Below, in pieces: positions 34,052 through 41,924 of a stretch of DNA of 64,000 bases. The notes beneath the pieces were generated by a model. The model searched no databases, was not told where the DNA came from, and was given only the letters and a program-made list of their open reading frames with translations. The stretch is from positions 345,404 through 409,403 of the forward strand of contig JAPZRO010000003.1 in the NCBI GenBank assembly GCA_027531395.1, given 5' to 3'. Position 1 is the first letter of the stretch. Each line of letters opens with the position of its first letter. Made by a program: the position numbers and the translations under genes. This DNA is from Porphyrobacter sp. (lineage in GTDB: Bacteria; Pseudomonadota; Alphaproteobacteria; Sphingomonadales; Sphingomonadaceae).

Positions 34052-36159
34052 GAAGCGCCTCCGGTGTTGATCCTGGTGGAGACCAAGCCGTCGCCGCCCG
34101 GTCGTGCAGGCGGAGCGGAAAACTCCCTGATCTTGCGCAGGAATTCGTCCGCCGGTTCGCTGCGGATGACATTGCCGCGGGCCATCACCACCACCCGGTC
34201 GAAGCGCTCGACCAGCGGGAACTTGTGGGTCGCCATGACGAGGATCGAATCCGGCCCTAGCCGGGCCTGCACTGCATCGAGCACCGATTTCTCGCTCGCC
34301 GCGTCAAGCGCCGCGGTCGGCTCGTCGAGCAGCCACACCGAGGGGGAGGCGTGGATCATCCGGTTCAAGGCCACCAGCGCCCTCTGCCCGCCCGAAAGCC
34401 CCGCGCCGCCCTCTTGCAGCTCGGAATCGAGCCCACGGCTGCCGCCGGCGAACAGCGCATCCAGCCCGGTCGCCTGCGCCACCGCAATCAGATCATCGTC
34501 GCTCACCCCGGCCAGCCCCATCGTCAGACTGTCGCGCAAGCTCCCGCGCACCAGACGCGAGCTTTGCGAAAGATAGCCGACATTGCGGCGCAGGGTCTCC
34601 TCGGCGATCTGCGAGAGATCGAGCCCGCCCAGCGTGATCGTTCCGGCGGACGGCGTGTAGAGCCCGGCGAGCAGCTTCAGCAGCGTCGATTTACCCGCGC
34701 CGACACCGCCGAGCACGGCCACCTTCTCGCCGGGGCGCAGCTCCAGCCCCTCGATCGCCAGCACCTCCGGCCCGCCGCGATAGGCAAAGCGCACCTCGCG
34801 CAACACGATCGGCCCCGCCAGCTTGCCCGGGCGCAATCCCCCGCGCGAGGCGGTCTTCTCGACCGGATAGCGCAGCAGCGCATCCAGCCCCTTGAGCGAG
34901 GAACGGGCATAGCCCCATTGCACGATCAGCCCCGGCAACTGCGCGATCAGCGGGCCGTTTATGCGCCCGACGATGATCGAGCACGCCAGCAGCGCGCCGG
35001 TGGTGATGGCACCCGTCGCGGCGAGATAGGCGCCGAAGCACAGCACCGCCGTATAGGTCGCCTGCTGCATGGTCGAGAACAGCGCCCCCGAGATCGCCGA
35101 GGCGCGCTTCACCGGGTAATCATAGTGGTGGACCTCGGCCACCAGCCGGTTCCAGCGCGCCAGCATGTGCCACCCGCCGAGATTGGCCTTGAGCGTTTCG
35201 GAGGCGTCGAGCATCTCGACCAGCATCCCGTTCTTGCGCGTGCCGGTCACCTGCGCGCGTTCCGAGCTCTGGCGGATGATCCGCGCGAACAGCAGCGCCA
35301 TGCCGATCGCGACCGGGAAGCTGATCAGCGGCACCAGCGCCAGCGGCCCGCCGATGCCGAGAACCACGAAGATGAACAGCACCGCAAAGGGCAGATCGGT
35401 GATCACGAACAGAGAGCTGGCCGACATCACCGACCGGATCTGCTCCTGCCCCTGGATCTGCGCCGCCATCGTGCCGATCCCGCCCGGGCGCGCATCGAGC
35501 CGGATCGCCTGCGCGCGGGCGAAGAAGAACTCCGACACCTCGCGGTCGATCGCCTGCGCCTCGGCCTCGATCAGCACGCCGCGCAGGGACCGCAGCGCCA
35601 GATCGAGCAGTAGCGCGAAGGCCACGCCCACCGTCAGCACGATCAGCGTCTCGAAGCTGGCGAGCGGGATCACCCGGTCATAGAGCTGCATCGCATAGAG
35701 CGAGATCGCCAGCGCGAGGATGTTGGCGAACACCGTCGCCAGCCCCGCCAGCACCAGCGCACGGCTGCGACGGGCGATGGCGCGGGAGAAGATCTGGAAG
35801 GCGGTGACGTCGGTCTCTCCCAGCGGATCGGGCCAGTCGAGCCGGAAGAAGGCCTGCCCGTCGCCGCCATAGGCCAGCGTCCCGCCGTCGGCGAGCGCCA
35901 GCTCCTCCTCGCCGATCCATTGGCGCACGGCGAGCCAGCCCCGTGCGGCATCATGCAACAGCAGCGGAAAGGCATCGGGACGCGGGCGGCCTTCGATCGC
36001 CTGCGGGGCATCCCAGCCGAGCGCGGCGCGCAAGGCTTCGAGCGCCTGCGGACCCTCGGGCAGCGCATCCTTGTCGCAGCCGTCGGCCCAGCCGGGCGGC
36101 AGGGGGCGACCCGCCGCATCGGCGGTGCGTTCGAGTGCGGCAAGGAGATCGGCAGCCAT
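34048..36159 (-). CDS. Type I secretion ABC transporter (permease-ATPase)
   Basis: HlyB-type exporter of 703 residues. Residues 1-130 are an N-terminal domain in the position of the C39 peptidase-like domain, without an evident catalytic Cys-His pair. Helices from about residue 143 form the transmembrane domain. The ATPase has Walker A GGVGAGKSTLLKLL, signature AGLSGGQRALVAL, Walker B SVWLLDEPTAALD and H-loop MATHK. The catalytic set is therefore intact. It sits between the TolC and HlyD genes and is the expected motor for the RTX protein. Confidence 0.94.
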   Translation of the reverse strand: MAADLLAALERTADAAGRPLPPGWADGCDKDALPEGPQALEALRAALGWDAPQAIEGRPRPDAFPLLLHDAARGWLAVRQWIGEEELALADGGTLAYGGDGQAFFRLDWPDPLGETDVTAFQIFSRAIARRSRALVLAGLATVFANILALAISLYAMQLYDRVIPLASFETLIVLTVGVAFALLLDLALRSLRGVLIEAEAQAIDREVSEFFFARAQAIRLDARPGGIGTMAAQIQGQEQIRSVMSASSLFVITDLPFAVLFIFVVLGIGGPLALVPLISFPVAIGMALLFARIIRQSSERAQVTGTRKNGMLVEMLDASETLKANLGGWHMLARWNRLVAEVHHYDYPVKRASAISGALFSTMQQATYTAVLCFGAYLAATGAITTGALLACSIIVGRINGPLIAQLPGLIVQWGYARSSLKGLDALLRYPVEKTASRGGLRPGKLAGPIVLREVRFAYRGGPEVLAIEGLELRPGEKVAVLGGVGAGKSTLLKLLAGLYTPSAGTITLGGLDLSQIAEETLRRNVGYLSQSSRLVRGSLRDSLTMGLAGVSDDDLIAVAQATGLDALFAGGSRGLDSELQEGGAGLSGGQRALVALNRMIHASPSVWLLDEPTAALDAASEKSVLDAVQARLGPDSILVMATHKFPLVERFDRVVVMARGNVIRSEPADEFLRKIREFSAPPARPGGDGLVSTRINTGGAS

Positions 36160-36174
36160 TGCGCGCTTCTTGCC

Positions 36175-37503
36175 CTAGAGCCCGGCCGGACGCCAGCGGC
36201 ACGACAGCGCAAGGATGCGCGTCGCATTGGCCGCGGCGTTCACCCGCGCGTCGCTTTCCGAAATCCGCGCACTCACCAGCTCGCGCGCGGCGTTGAGCAC
36301 ATCGAGCCAGCTGCGCCGCCCGGCGACGAACTGGCGCTGGTAGCTTTCCTGCAGATCGGCGGCGGCGAGCGTGGCATCGGTGCCGGCCTCGGCCTGTGCG
36401 CGGTTGGAGCGCAGCGAGACATATTCGTTGCTCATCCGCGCGCGGATCTCGCGGTCGGCCGCGCCGAGCTGGGCCATCGACTGATCGACCCGCGCCTTGG
36501 CCCGGTCGATCGCGGAAAAGCGAGAGAGGCCGTTGCCGGTCTGCGCCCGCAGCACCAGCGCGGCGCGTGCGCCGGTCAGCTCGTTCTGCGACAGCTGCAG
36601 CAGCAGTTGCGGATAGAGCGCCCCGCGCGCGGACTTCACATCGGCCTCGGCCGAAGCGATCTGGCCGCGCAGCCGGCCGAGCGAGGGAGCGCAGCCGGTC
36701 ATCTCGTCCATCGCCACCGGCTCGGGTGGCACGGCATCAAAGATCGCCGCATCGGGCATCGCCGGGGGATCGGGCACCTCCCCCGCCAGCTCGCCGAGCC
36801 GCACCAGCGCATTGGCCCCCGCCTCGCGCACTGCGGCCAGCTCGATCTCGAGCTGGGTGGTGCGTGAACGTGCCAGCGTCAGATCAGCGAGCGGCGAGAC
36901 CTCCTGTGCCACCCGCCGCTCGATCGAGGCGACCAGCGCGCGGTGATCGGCGATCCCGGTCTCCAGCGCCCGCGCGCGCTCATCTGCGCGCACGACGCCA
37001 AACCAGGCTTCGATAATGCCCGAGAGAATGCCGAGCCGCGCCTCGCGCAGGCCCTCCATCCCGGCATCGCGCAGGCCCTCGGCGGCAGCGATCCGGTTCC
37101 TGATCGTGCCCCCGGCCCAGAGCGGCTGTTCCAGCGCGACATTGAGCGCCAGCCCGTCGATATCGGCAGCATTCGAGCCGCCGGTTGCGAGCAGCGCCTC
37201 GGCGGAGAGACTGGGATAGCGCTGCCACTTGGCGGCATCGAGCTCGGCCTGCGACACCGCCAGCGCGGCGCGGCTGGCGAGCACCTGCGGATTGTCGGAG
37301 AGCGCCCGGTCGGCCAGCACGGCCAGCGCCGGGGGCAGGCCGGCGGGCGCCTGCTGCGCGGGTGCTTCGCCGGTCGCCGGAGCAGCGGCGGGACCATAAG
37401 CTTCCTGCGAAGCGGCACCCGCAGGCACAACCATCGCGGCCAGCACCACTGCCAGCCCCGCGGTCTTGCCTTGCGCAATGTGATGAAGTGCCGGAATGCC
37501 CAT
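36175..37503 (-). CDS. TolC family outer-membrane channel protein
   Basis: Outer-membrane factor of the type I system, 442 residues from ATG 37503. That start gives a signal peptide (TAGLAVVLAAMVVPAGAASQ) and is preferred to the upstream ATG at 37665, which adds a basic non-signal extension. Two OEP repeats are visible, each with alanine-rich helical hairpins such as VSQAELDAAKWQRYPSLSAE and IASAEADVKSARGALYPQLL. The C-terminal SWLDVLNAARELVSARI is typical. It is first in the order tolC-ABC-hlyD-RTX. It diverges from the epimerase gene across 185 bp. Confidence 0.92.
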   Translation of the reverse strand: MGIPALHHIAQGKTAGLAVVLAAMVVPAGAASQEAYGPAAAPATGEAPAQQAPAGLPPALAVLADRALSDNPQVLASRAALAVSQAELDAAKWQRYPSLSAEALLATGGSNAADIDGLALNVALEQPLWAGGTIRNRIAAAEGLRDAGMEGLREARLGILSGIIEAWFGVVRADERARALETGIADHRALVASIERRVAQEVSPLADLTLARSRTTQLEIELAAVREAGANALVRLGELAGEVPDPPAMPDAAIFDAVPPEPVAMDEMTGCAPSLGRLRGQIASAEADVKSARGALYPQLLLQLSQNELTGARAALVLRAQTGNGLSRFSAIDRAKARVDQSMAQLGAADREIRARMSNEYVSLRSNRAQAEAGTDATLAAADLQESYQRQFVAGRRSWLDVLNAARELVSARISESDARVNAAANATRILALSCRWRPAGL

Positions 37504-37688
37504 GCCTGTTGTCGCTGGCGGGGAGATGCCCCTCGCCGCCCTTGTTCTCGCGTTGCAATCCACGCAGAACCTTGCGCAGACAAGCAAAAAGTGGCGGCGG
37601 CCCGCCCGTCGACGGTGCCAAGGCGATTGCATCCGCCCCCCAAGCCCACCAATACAGGAGCGCACAAGCCCAAGGGGGAAGGCCCGTC

Positions 37689-38702
37689 ATGCGCACCGTA
37701 CTTGTCACCGGATCAGCCGGGTTCATCGGCTATCACCTCTCGCAGCTGCTGCTGGACGAGGGCTTCCGCGTGGTCGGCTATGACGGGATGACCGATTACT
37801 ACGACGTGCGCATCAAGCAGCGCCGCCACCAGATGCTGCTCCAGCACCCGCACTTCAGCTGCACCGAGGGGATGCTGGAGGATTTCGACGCCCTGCGTGC
37901 CCTCGCGCTGGCCGAACAGCCCGATGTGATCGTCCACCTCGCCGCGCAGGCGGGGGTGCGCTTCAGCCTTGAAAACCCGCGCGCCTATATCGACGCGAAC
38001 CTTGTCGGCACCTTCAACGTGATGGAATGCGCGCGCGAGCTCGGCGTGGATCACCTGCTGATGGCCTCGACCTCGTCGGTCTATGGCGCCAACACCGATA
38101 TGCCCTTTGCCGAAACGCAGAAGTGCGACACGCCGCTGACCCTCTACGCCGCGACCAAGAAGGCGAACGAGGCGATGGCGCATTCCTACGCGCACCTGTG
38201 GAACCTGCCTGTGACGATGTTCCGCTTCTTTACGGTCTACGGCCCGTGGGGGCGGCCCGACATGGCGCTGTTCAAGTTCACCCGCGGGATCCTCGAAGGC
38301 ACCCCCATCGACATCTACAACGACGGCGAGATGTACCGCGACTTCACCTATGTGAGCGATCTGGTGCGCGGTATCCGCCTGCTGATCGACGCCGCGCCGG
38401 TGCGGCCCGATAGCCCTGAGGACATTGCCGAGGGCGACAGCCTCTCGCCCGCCGCGCCGTTCCGGGTGGTGAACATCGGCAATGGCGACAAGGTGCGGCT
38501 GATGGATTTCGTCGAGGCGATCGAGGCCGAATGCGGCCGCGCGGCGGTGCGCAACTACCTGCCGATGCAGCAGGGCGATGTGCCCGCGACCTGGGCCGAT
38601 GCGAGCCTGCTCAAGGCGCTCACCGGCTATGCCCCGCAAACCCCGTTCCGCGAGGGCGTGGCGCGGTTTGTCGCGTGGTATCGGGACTATTACGGGGTCT
38701 GA
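37689..38702 (+). CDS. UDP-glucuronate 4-epimerase family NAD-dependent epimerase
   Basis: Short-chain dehydrogenase-type nucleotide-sugar epimerase of 337 residues, start ATG 37689. The NAD loop is TGSAGFIGYHLSQLLL. The catalytic Ser/Tyr/Lys are in STSSVYGAN and YAATKKANE. The substrate segment FFTVYGPWGRPDMALFKFTR is characteristic of UDP-glucuronate 4-epimerases, which make UDP-galacturonate. It sits beside the polysaccharide export and secretion genes and 0.75 kb before a nucleotide-sugar dehydrogenase gene, consistent with supply of uronic-acid precursors. The frame is open upstream, but only this start fits the Rossmann fold. Confidence 0.93.
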   Translation: MRTVLVTGSAGFIGYHLSQLLLDEGFRVVGYDGMTDYYDVRIKQRRHQMLLQHPHFSCTEGMLEDFDALRALALAEQPDVIVHLAAQAGVRFSLENPRAYIDANLVGTFNVMECARELGVDHLLMASTSSVYGANTDMPFAETQKCDTPLTLYAATKKANEAMAHSYAHLWNLPVTMFRFFTVYGPWGRPDMALFKFTRGILEGTPIDIYNDGEMYRDFTYVSDLVRGIRLLIDAAPVRPDSPEDIAEGDSLSPAAPFRVVNIGNGDKVRLMDFVEAIEAECGRAAVRNYLPMQQGDVPATWADASLLKALTGYAPQTPFREGVARFVAWYRDYYGV

Positions 38703-38710
38703 ACCCCAGC

Positions 38711-39292
38711 CTATTCGGGCTTGTCGGCTTCTTCGGCCGGGGTCTTCGGGGCGGGCAGCGGGCTTTCGCCCGGCAGCTCGGCATCACGCTCGCGTTCGAG
38801 GCGCTGCATGTATTCGCGCTCGATCATCTCGACCCGCTCCTGCTCGGCGGCGGCATCGGCATCGATGTTCGAAAGGCGGTCGGCCCGCGCCTTCTCGATC
38901 AGCTGGCCGAAGCGCACGCCCTCGGCCTCGCTGCGGTCGGCCGCCCAGGCCTCGACGAATTTCTGGGTGCAGCCGGTGAAGCCCCCCGCGCCCGCCGGCG
39001 AGCAGCTCATTGCGCCGAAATCGCCGACATACTTGATCTGTTCGACCTGACGGGCGAACGACTGGTTGGCGGGGTTGTCGGAGTAACGCAGGTTGGAGGG
39101 GATGCGGTAGCGCTCCTCCTCGACCAGAATCTCGCACACCACCACCTCACCGGGCTGGGCGACCGGGCATTCGCTTTCGTTGTAGGCGATCACCATGTTG
39201 ATCTTCTCGTTCGCGCTCTGGGCCGAGGCCGGGGCGGCGAAAGCGAGCGCGGCAGCGCTGGCGAGCAGGGCGGGGGCAAGCAGATGCTTCAT
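38711..39292 (-). CDS. Secreted protein of unknown function with paired cysteines
   Basis: A 193-residue protein with a clear signal peptide (LLASAAALAFAAPASAQS). The segment ECPVAQPGEVVVCEILVEEE followed by RYRIPSNLR resembles a pattern common in uncharacterised sphingomonad periplasmic proteins, with cysteines bracketing a PxGEVVVC strand. Two more cysteines lie in AMSCSPAGAGGFTGCTQKF. The C-terminal third is charged and probably helical, ending proline-rich. It is convergent with the epimerase gene (8 bp apart) and divergent from the dehydrogenase gene. No function can be assigned. Confidence 0.75.
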   Translation of the reverse strand: MKHLLAPALLASAAALAFAAPASAQSANEKINMVIAYNESECPVAQPGEVVVCEILVEEERYRIPSNLRYSDNPANQSFARQVEQIKYVGDFGAMSCSPAGAGGFTGCTQKFVEAWAADRSEAEGVRFGQLIEKARADRLSNIDADAAAEQERVEMIEREYMQRLERERDAELPGESPLPAPKTPAEEADKPE

Positions 39293-39451
39293 GGCGCGTG
39301 ATCCTCTGGCGGACGCGGAAGGTGGCTCGGGCAGCAATGCCCCTGTCCGGCACCGCTTGTCTAGAGCGCTTGCGCTGAACCGTGGGTGAAGCCACGCTGC
39401 GCCCTGCGTGGTTAGCGAAAAATTGAGTCCCGTTAAGCTAGGGCGGCGCGG

Positions 39452-40738
39452 ATGGATAAAGCAATCGCAGTCGTGGGTCTGGGCTATGTCGGCCTGCCGG
39501 TGGCCGTGGCGCTGGCCGAACGGCTTGCGAGGCGCGCCCGCGTGGTGGGCTTCGACATTTCCGCAACCCGCGTCGCGAGCCTGCTCGCCGGACATGATGC
39601 GACCCGCGAGATCGACGATGACCGGCTGGCGTCCTGCGGCCTCGTTGTCACCGACGATCCTGCCGCGCTGGAGGGCGCGGGGATGATCATTGTCACCGTG
39701 CCGACCCCCATCGACGAGGAACGCCGCCCCGATCTCACCCCGCTCCAGCGCGCCTGCGAGACCATCGGTCCGCGCCTGCAAAAGGGCGCGCTGGTGGTGT
39801 TCGAATCGACCGTCTTTCCCGGCGTCACCGAGGAGATCTGCGGGCCGTGGCTGGCGGCGCATTCGGGCCTGAAGCAGGGAGAGGACTTCGCGCTCGGCTA
39901 CAGCCCCGAACGCATCAACCCGGGCGATCATGTCCACCGGCTGGAGACCATCACCAAGATCATCGCCGCCGACAGCGAAGCTGCGCTGGCGCGGATGCGC
40001 GCGGTCTATGGCGCGATCGTCGATGCCGGGCTGCACGAGGCGCCTTCGATCAAGGTGGCCGAGGCCGCCAAGGTGATCGAGAACACCCAGCGCGATCTCA
40101 ATATCGCGCTGATGAACGAGATCGCGCTGATCTTCGACCGCATGGGCATCGCCACGCGCGACGTGCTGGCGGCGGCGGGGACCAAGTGGAACTTCCTGCC
40201 CTTCACCCCCGGCCTGGTCGGCGGGCACTGCATCGGGGTCGATCCCTTCTACCTCACGGCGGCAGCGGAGAAGCTCGGCTACCGGCCCGAGGTGATCCTT
40301 GCCGGCCGGCGGATCAATGACGCGATGGGACGCGAAATCGCGCAGAAGCTGGTCAAGCTACTGATCGCATCCGGGGTGTCCCCCTGCCGCGCGCGGGTCG
40401 GCGTGCTGGGGCTGACCTTCAAGCAGGACGTGCCCGACATCCGCAATTCCAAGGTGCCCGACATCCTCGCCGAACTGCGCGAATACGGCATCGCAGCGCT
40501 GGTGAGCGATCCACTCGCCGAACCGGCCGCGGCGCTGCACGAATACGGCATCGCTCTCAGCCCGCCCGATGCACTGGTGGGGCTCGATGCGCTGGTGCTG
40601 GCGGTGAACCACGCGGAATACATCGCCAACCCCGCCGATCTGGTCGCCCGGGTGCGCGAAGGCGGCGTGCTGGTCGACGTGAAGAGCGCGCTGGATCGGG
40701 CGAGCCTGCCGGATGAGCTGGTGTACTGGAGTTTATGA
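39452..40738 (+). CDS. Nucleotide sugar dehydrogenase (TviB/WbpO-like)
   Basis: Oxidises a UDP-hexose(amine) to the uronate with two NAD. The 428-residue protein has N-terminal Rossmann motif AVVGLGYVGLPVAVALAERL. FESTVFPGVTEEICGPWL and GYSPERINPGDHVH are substrate-binding segments. The catalytic cysteine is in GLVGGHCIGVDPFYL and the lysine in GLTFKQDVPDIRNSKV. The AKVIENTQRDLNIALMNE segment points to the UDP-N-acetylhexosamine 6-dehydrogenase branch (TviB, WbpA/WbpO) more than to UDP-glucose dehydrogenase. With the upstream epimerase it may provide acidic sugars for the exported polysaccharide. Confidence 0.92.
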   Translation: MDKAIAVVGLGYVGLPVAVALAERLARRARVVGFDISATRVASLLAGHDATREIDDDRLASCGLVVTDDPAALEGAGMIIVTVPTPIDEERRPDLTPLQRACETIGPRLQKGALVVFESTVFPGVTEEICGPWLAAHSGLKQGEDFALGYSPERINPGDHVHRLETITKIIAADSEAALARMRAVYGAIVDAGLHEAPSIKVAEAAKVIENTQRDLNIALMNEIALIFDRMGIATRDVLAAAGTKWNFLPFTPGLVGGHCIGVDPFYLTAAAEKLGYRPEVILAGRRINDAMGREIAQKLVKLLIASGVSPCRARVGVLGLTFKQDVPDIRNSKVPDILAELREYGIAALVSDPLAEPAAALHEYGIALSPPDALVGLDALVLAVNHAEYIANPADLVARVREGGVLVDVKSALDRASLPDELVYWSL

Positions 40739-40757
40739 GGGGGACCTACCCCAAGCT

Positions 40758-40846
40758 CCGTTCGTGCTGAGCTTGTCGAAGCACCGTCCTTTACCTTCCC
40801 GGTAGCAAGAAGAAAAACGGCCCTTCGACAGGCTCAGGGCGAACGG
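40758..40846. repeat. Inverted pair of REP-like hairpins (BIME-like)
   Basis: Two units lie head to head between convergent genes, bounded by CCGTTCG and CGAACGG. Unit 1 has stem GTGCT/AGCAC around loop GAGCTTGTCGA. Unit 2, read on the minus strand, has stem GCCCT/AGGGC around GAGCCTGTCGA. The stems differ at compensating positions while the loops are nearly identical. That supports selected or mobilised stem-loop units. A similar loop sequence is widespread in sphingomonad genomes as far as I recall. Confidence 0.85.
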
Positions 40847-40866
40847 GATATCCCTTTCGGCTCCCG

Positions 40867-41388
40867 CTAAATCCTCTCACTCACCTTGATCGCGATGCGG
40901 CAACCCAGACGGATCGCGCCGGCGAGCAGCGGATAGGCCGGCGCGCGTTCGGCGCCGTTGGCGAGCGCGGCGTCGCGGTGCTCGCGTTCGTCTTCGCGGA
41001 AGGCTTCGATCATTTCGGCGAGTTCGGGATCGGCCCCGCTCGCCGCCAGCTTGTCGAGCTGCTCGCTGTAATGCTTGTCGATCTCGGTCTCGACCGCAGC
41101 GGTGCAGGCCATCGCCGCCTCCGGGCCGAGCAACGCGGTCCCCGCGCCCAGCACATAGCCGGCCGCCGACCAGAACGGATGGAGCGCCGTCGGGCGCACT
41201 CCGCGCCGCACCAGCAGCGCATCGAACTTGGCGCGGTGCTCGCGCTCCTGTTCGGCCATGTGGCGGATCTCGGCGGAGTGCGGGCCGCGATCACCCATCA
41301 CGGCGAGCTGACCTTCATAGATGCGGGTCGCGCCGAATTCGCCGGCCTGATCGACCCGGATCATGCGGTGGAGTTCGTCGCGCTGCAT
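40867..41388 (-). CDS. Demethoxyubiquinone hydroxylase (Coq7/CatA family)
   Basis: Di-iron monooxygenase of ubiquinone biosynthesis, hydroxylating demethoxyubiquinone. The 173-residue length is normal for bacterial Coq7. Di-iron ligands are visible in QAGEFGATRIYEGQ (first Glu), QEREHRAKFDALL (Glu-x2-His), AVETEIDKHYSEQL, and the second repeat EDEREHRDAALANG. It is probably peripheral at the inner membrane. It is the last gene of the minus-strand run, 81 bp after dsbB with a palindromic repeat between them. Confidence 0.94.
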   Translation of the reverse strand: MQRDELHRMIRVDQAGEFGATRIYEGQLAVMGDRGPHSAEIRHMAEQEREHRAKFDALLVRRGVRPTALHPFWSAAGYVLGAGTALLGPEAAMACTAAVETEIDKHYSEQLDKLAASGADPELAEMIEAFREDEREHRDAALANGAERAPAYPLLAGAIRLGCRIAIKVSERI

Positions 41389-41416
41389 TCTAGGCTCCTT
41401 TGAATGCGTTGTTGTC

Positions 41417-41462
41417 GCATCGCCTTAGGCCGAAAACCGGTTCCCACTTTTCGGCGCGATGC
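41417..41462. repeat. Palindromic intergenic element between dsbB and coq7-like genes
   Basis: The structure has an outer stem GCATCGC/GCGATGC and an inner stem GCCGAAAA/TTTTCGGC. There is a 5-nt bulge on the left arm only and an 11-nt loop CCGGTTCCCAC, giving 15 paired positions in 46 nt. The core resembles a palindrome scattered through many alphaproteobacterial genomes, from memory. It could act as an mRNA-processing or attenuating hairpin between the two genes. Confidence 0.75.
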
Positions 41463-41469
41463 TTGCCTT

Positions 41470-41913
41470 CTACTTCCGATACGCGGCGAGCGCCACAATG
41501 GCCGCACCCGAGACGCTCGAAATCAGGAAATTGAAGCCCGCCAGCGAGATTCCCCACAGGGTCCAGGGGGCGACGTCGCAGCGGATCAGCGGGGTCGAGA
41601 AATCCATCACATTGGCGCCCGAGGCGGTGCAGGCGGTGATTCCCTCCCACCAGCCGTACTCGACCCCGGCGTGATAGCCGCCGATCAGTCCGGAGGTGAG
41701 GATGGCGAGCCCCGCCAGCGCGGTCCACACCCGCGCCGGCTGCATCACGAAGGCGAGCGCGCCAATGCCGAGCGCGGCGAAAAGCGGGTAGCGCTGCCAC
41801 CAGCACATCTCGCACGGCGGCAGGCCGAAGCCGTATTGTGCCACATAGGCCCCGCCGAGCAGCGCGGCCGGAACCAGCACGGCCAGCAGCCGCGCCTTGC
41901 CGAGATTATCCAT
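41470..41913 (-). CDS. dsbB: Disulfide bond formation protein B (DsbB family)
   Basis: Inner-membrane quinone reductase that reoxidises DsbA-type thiol oxidases. The 147-residue protein has four hydrophobic helices. The first redox pair is CEMC in PPCEMCWWQRYPLF, followed by the conserved arginine. The second periplasmic loop holds cysteines in GITACTASG and LIRCDVAPW, spaced as in short alphaproteobacterial DsbB proteins. It lies 11 bp after ctpA on the same strand, so transcription with the protease is likely. Confidence 0.92.
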   Translation of the reverse strand: MDNLGKARLLAVLVPAALLGGAYVAQYGFGLPPCEMCWWQRYPLFAALGIGALAFVMQPARVWTALAGLAILTSGLIGGYHAGVEYGWWEGITACTASGANVMDFSTPLIRCDVAPWTLWGISLAGFNFLISSVSGAAIVALAAYRK

Positions 41914-41924
41914 GACCTGCGGCC

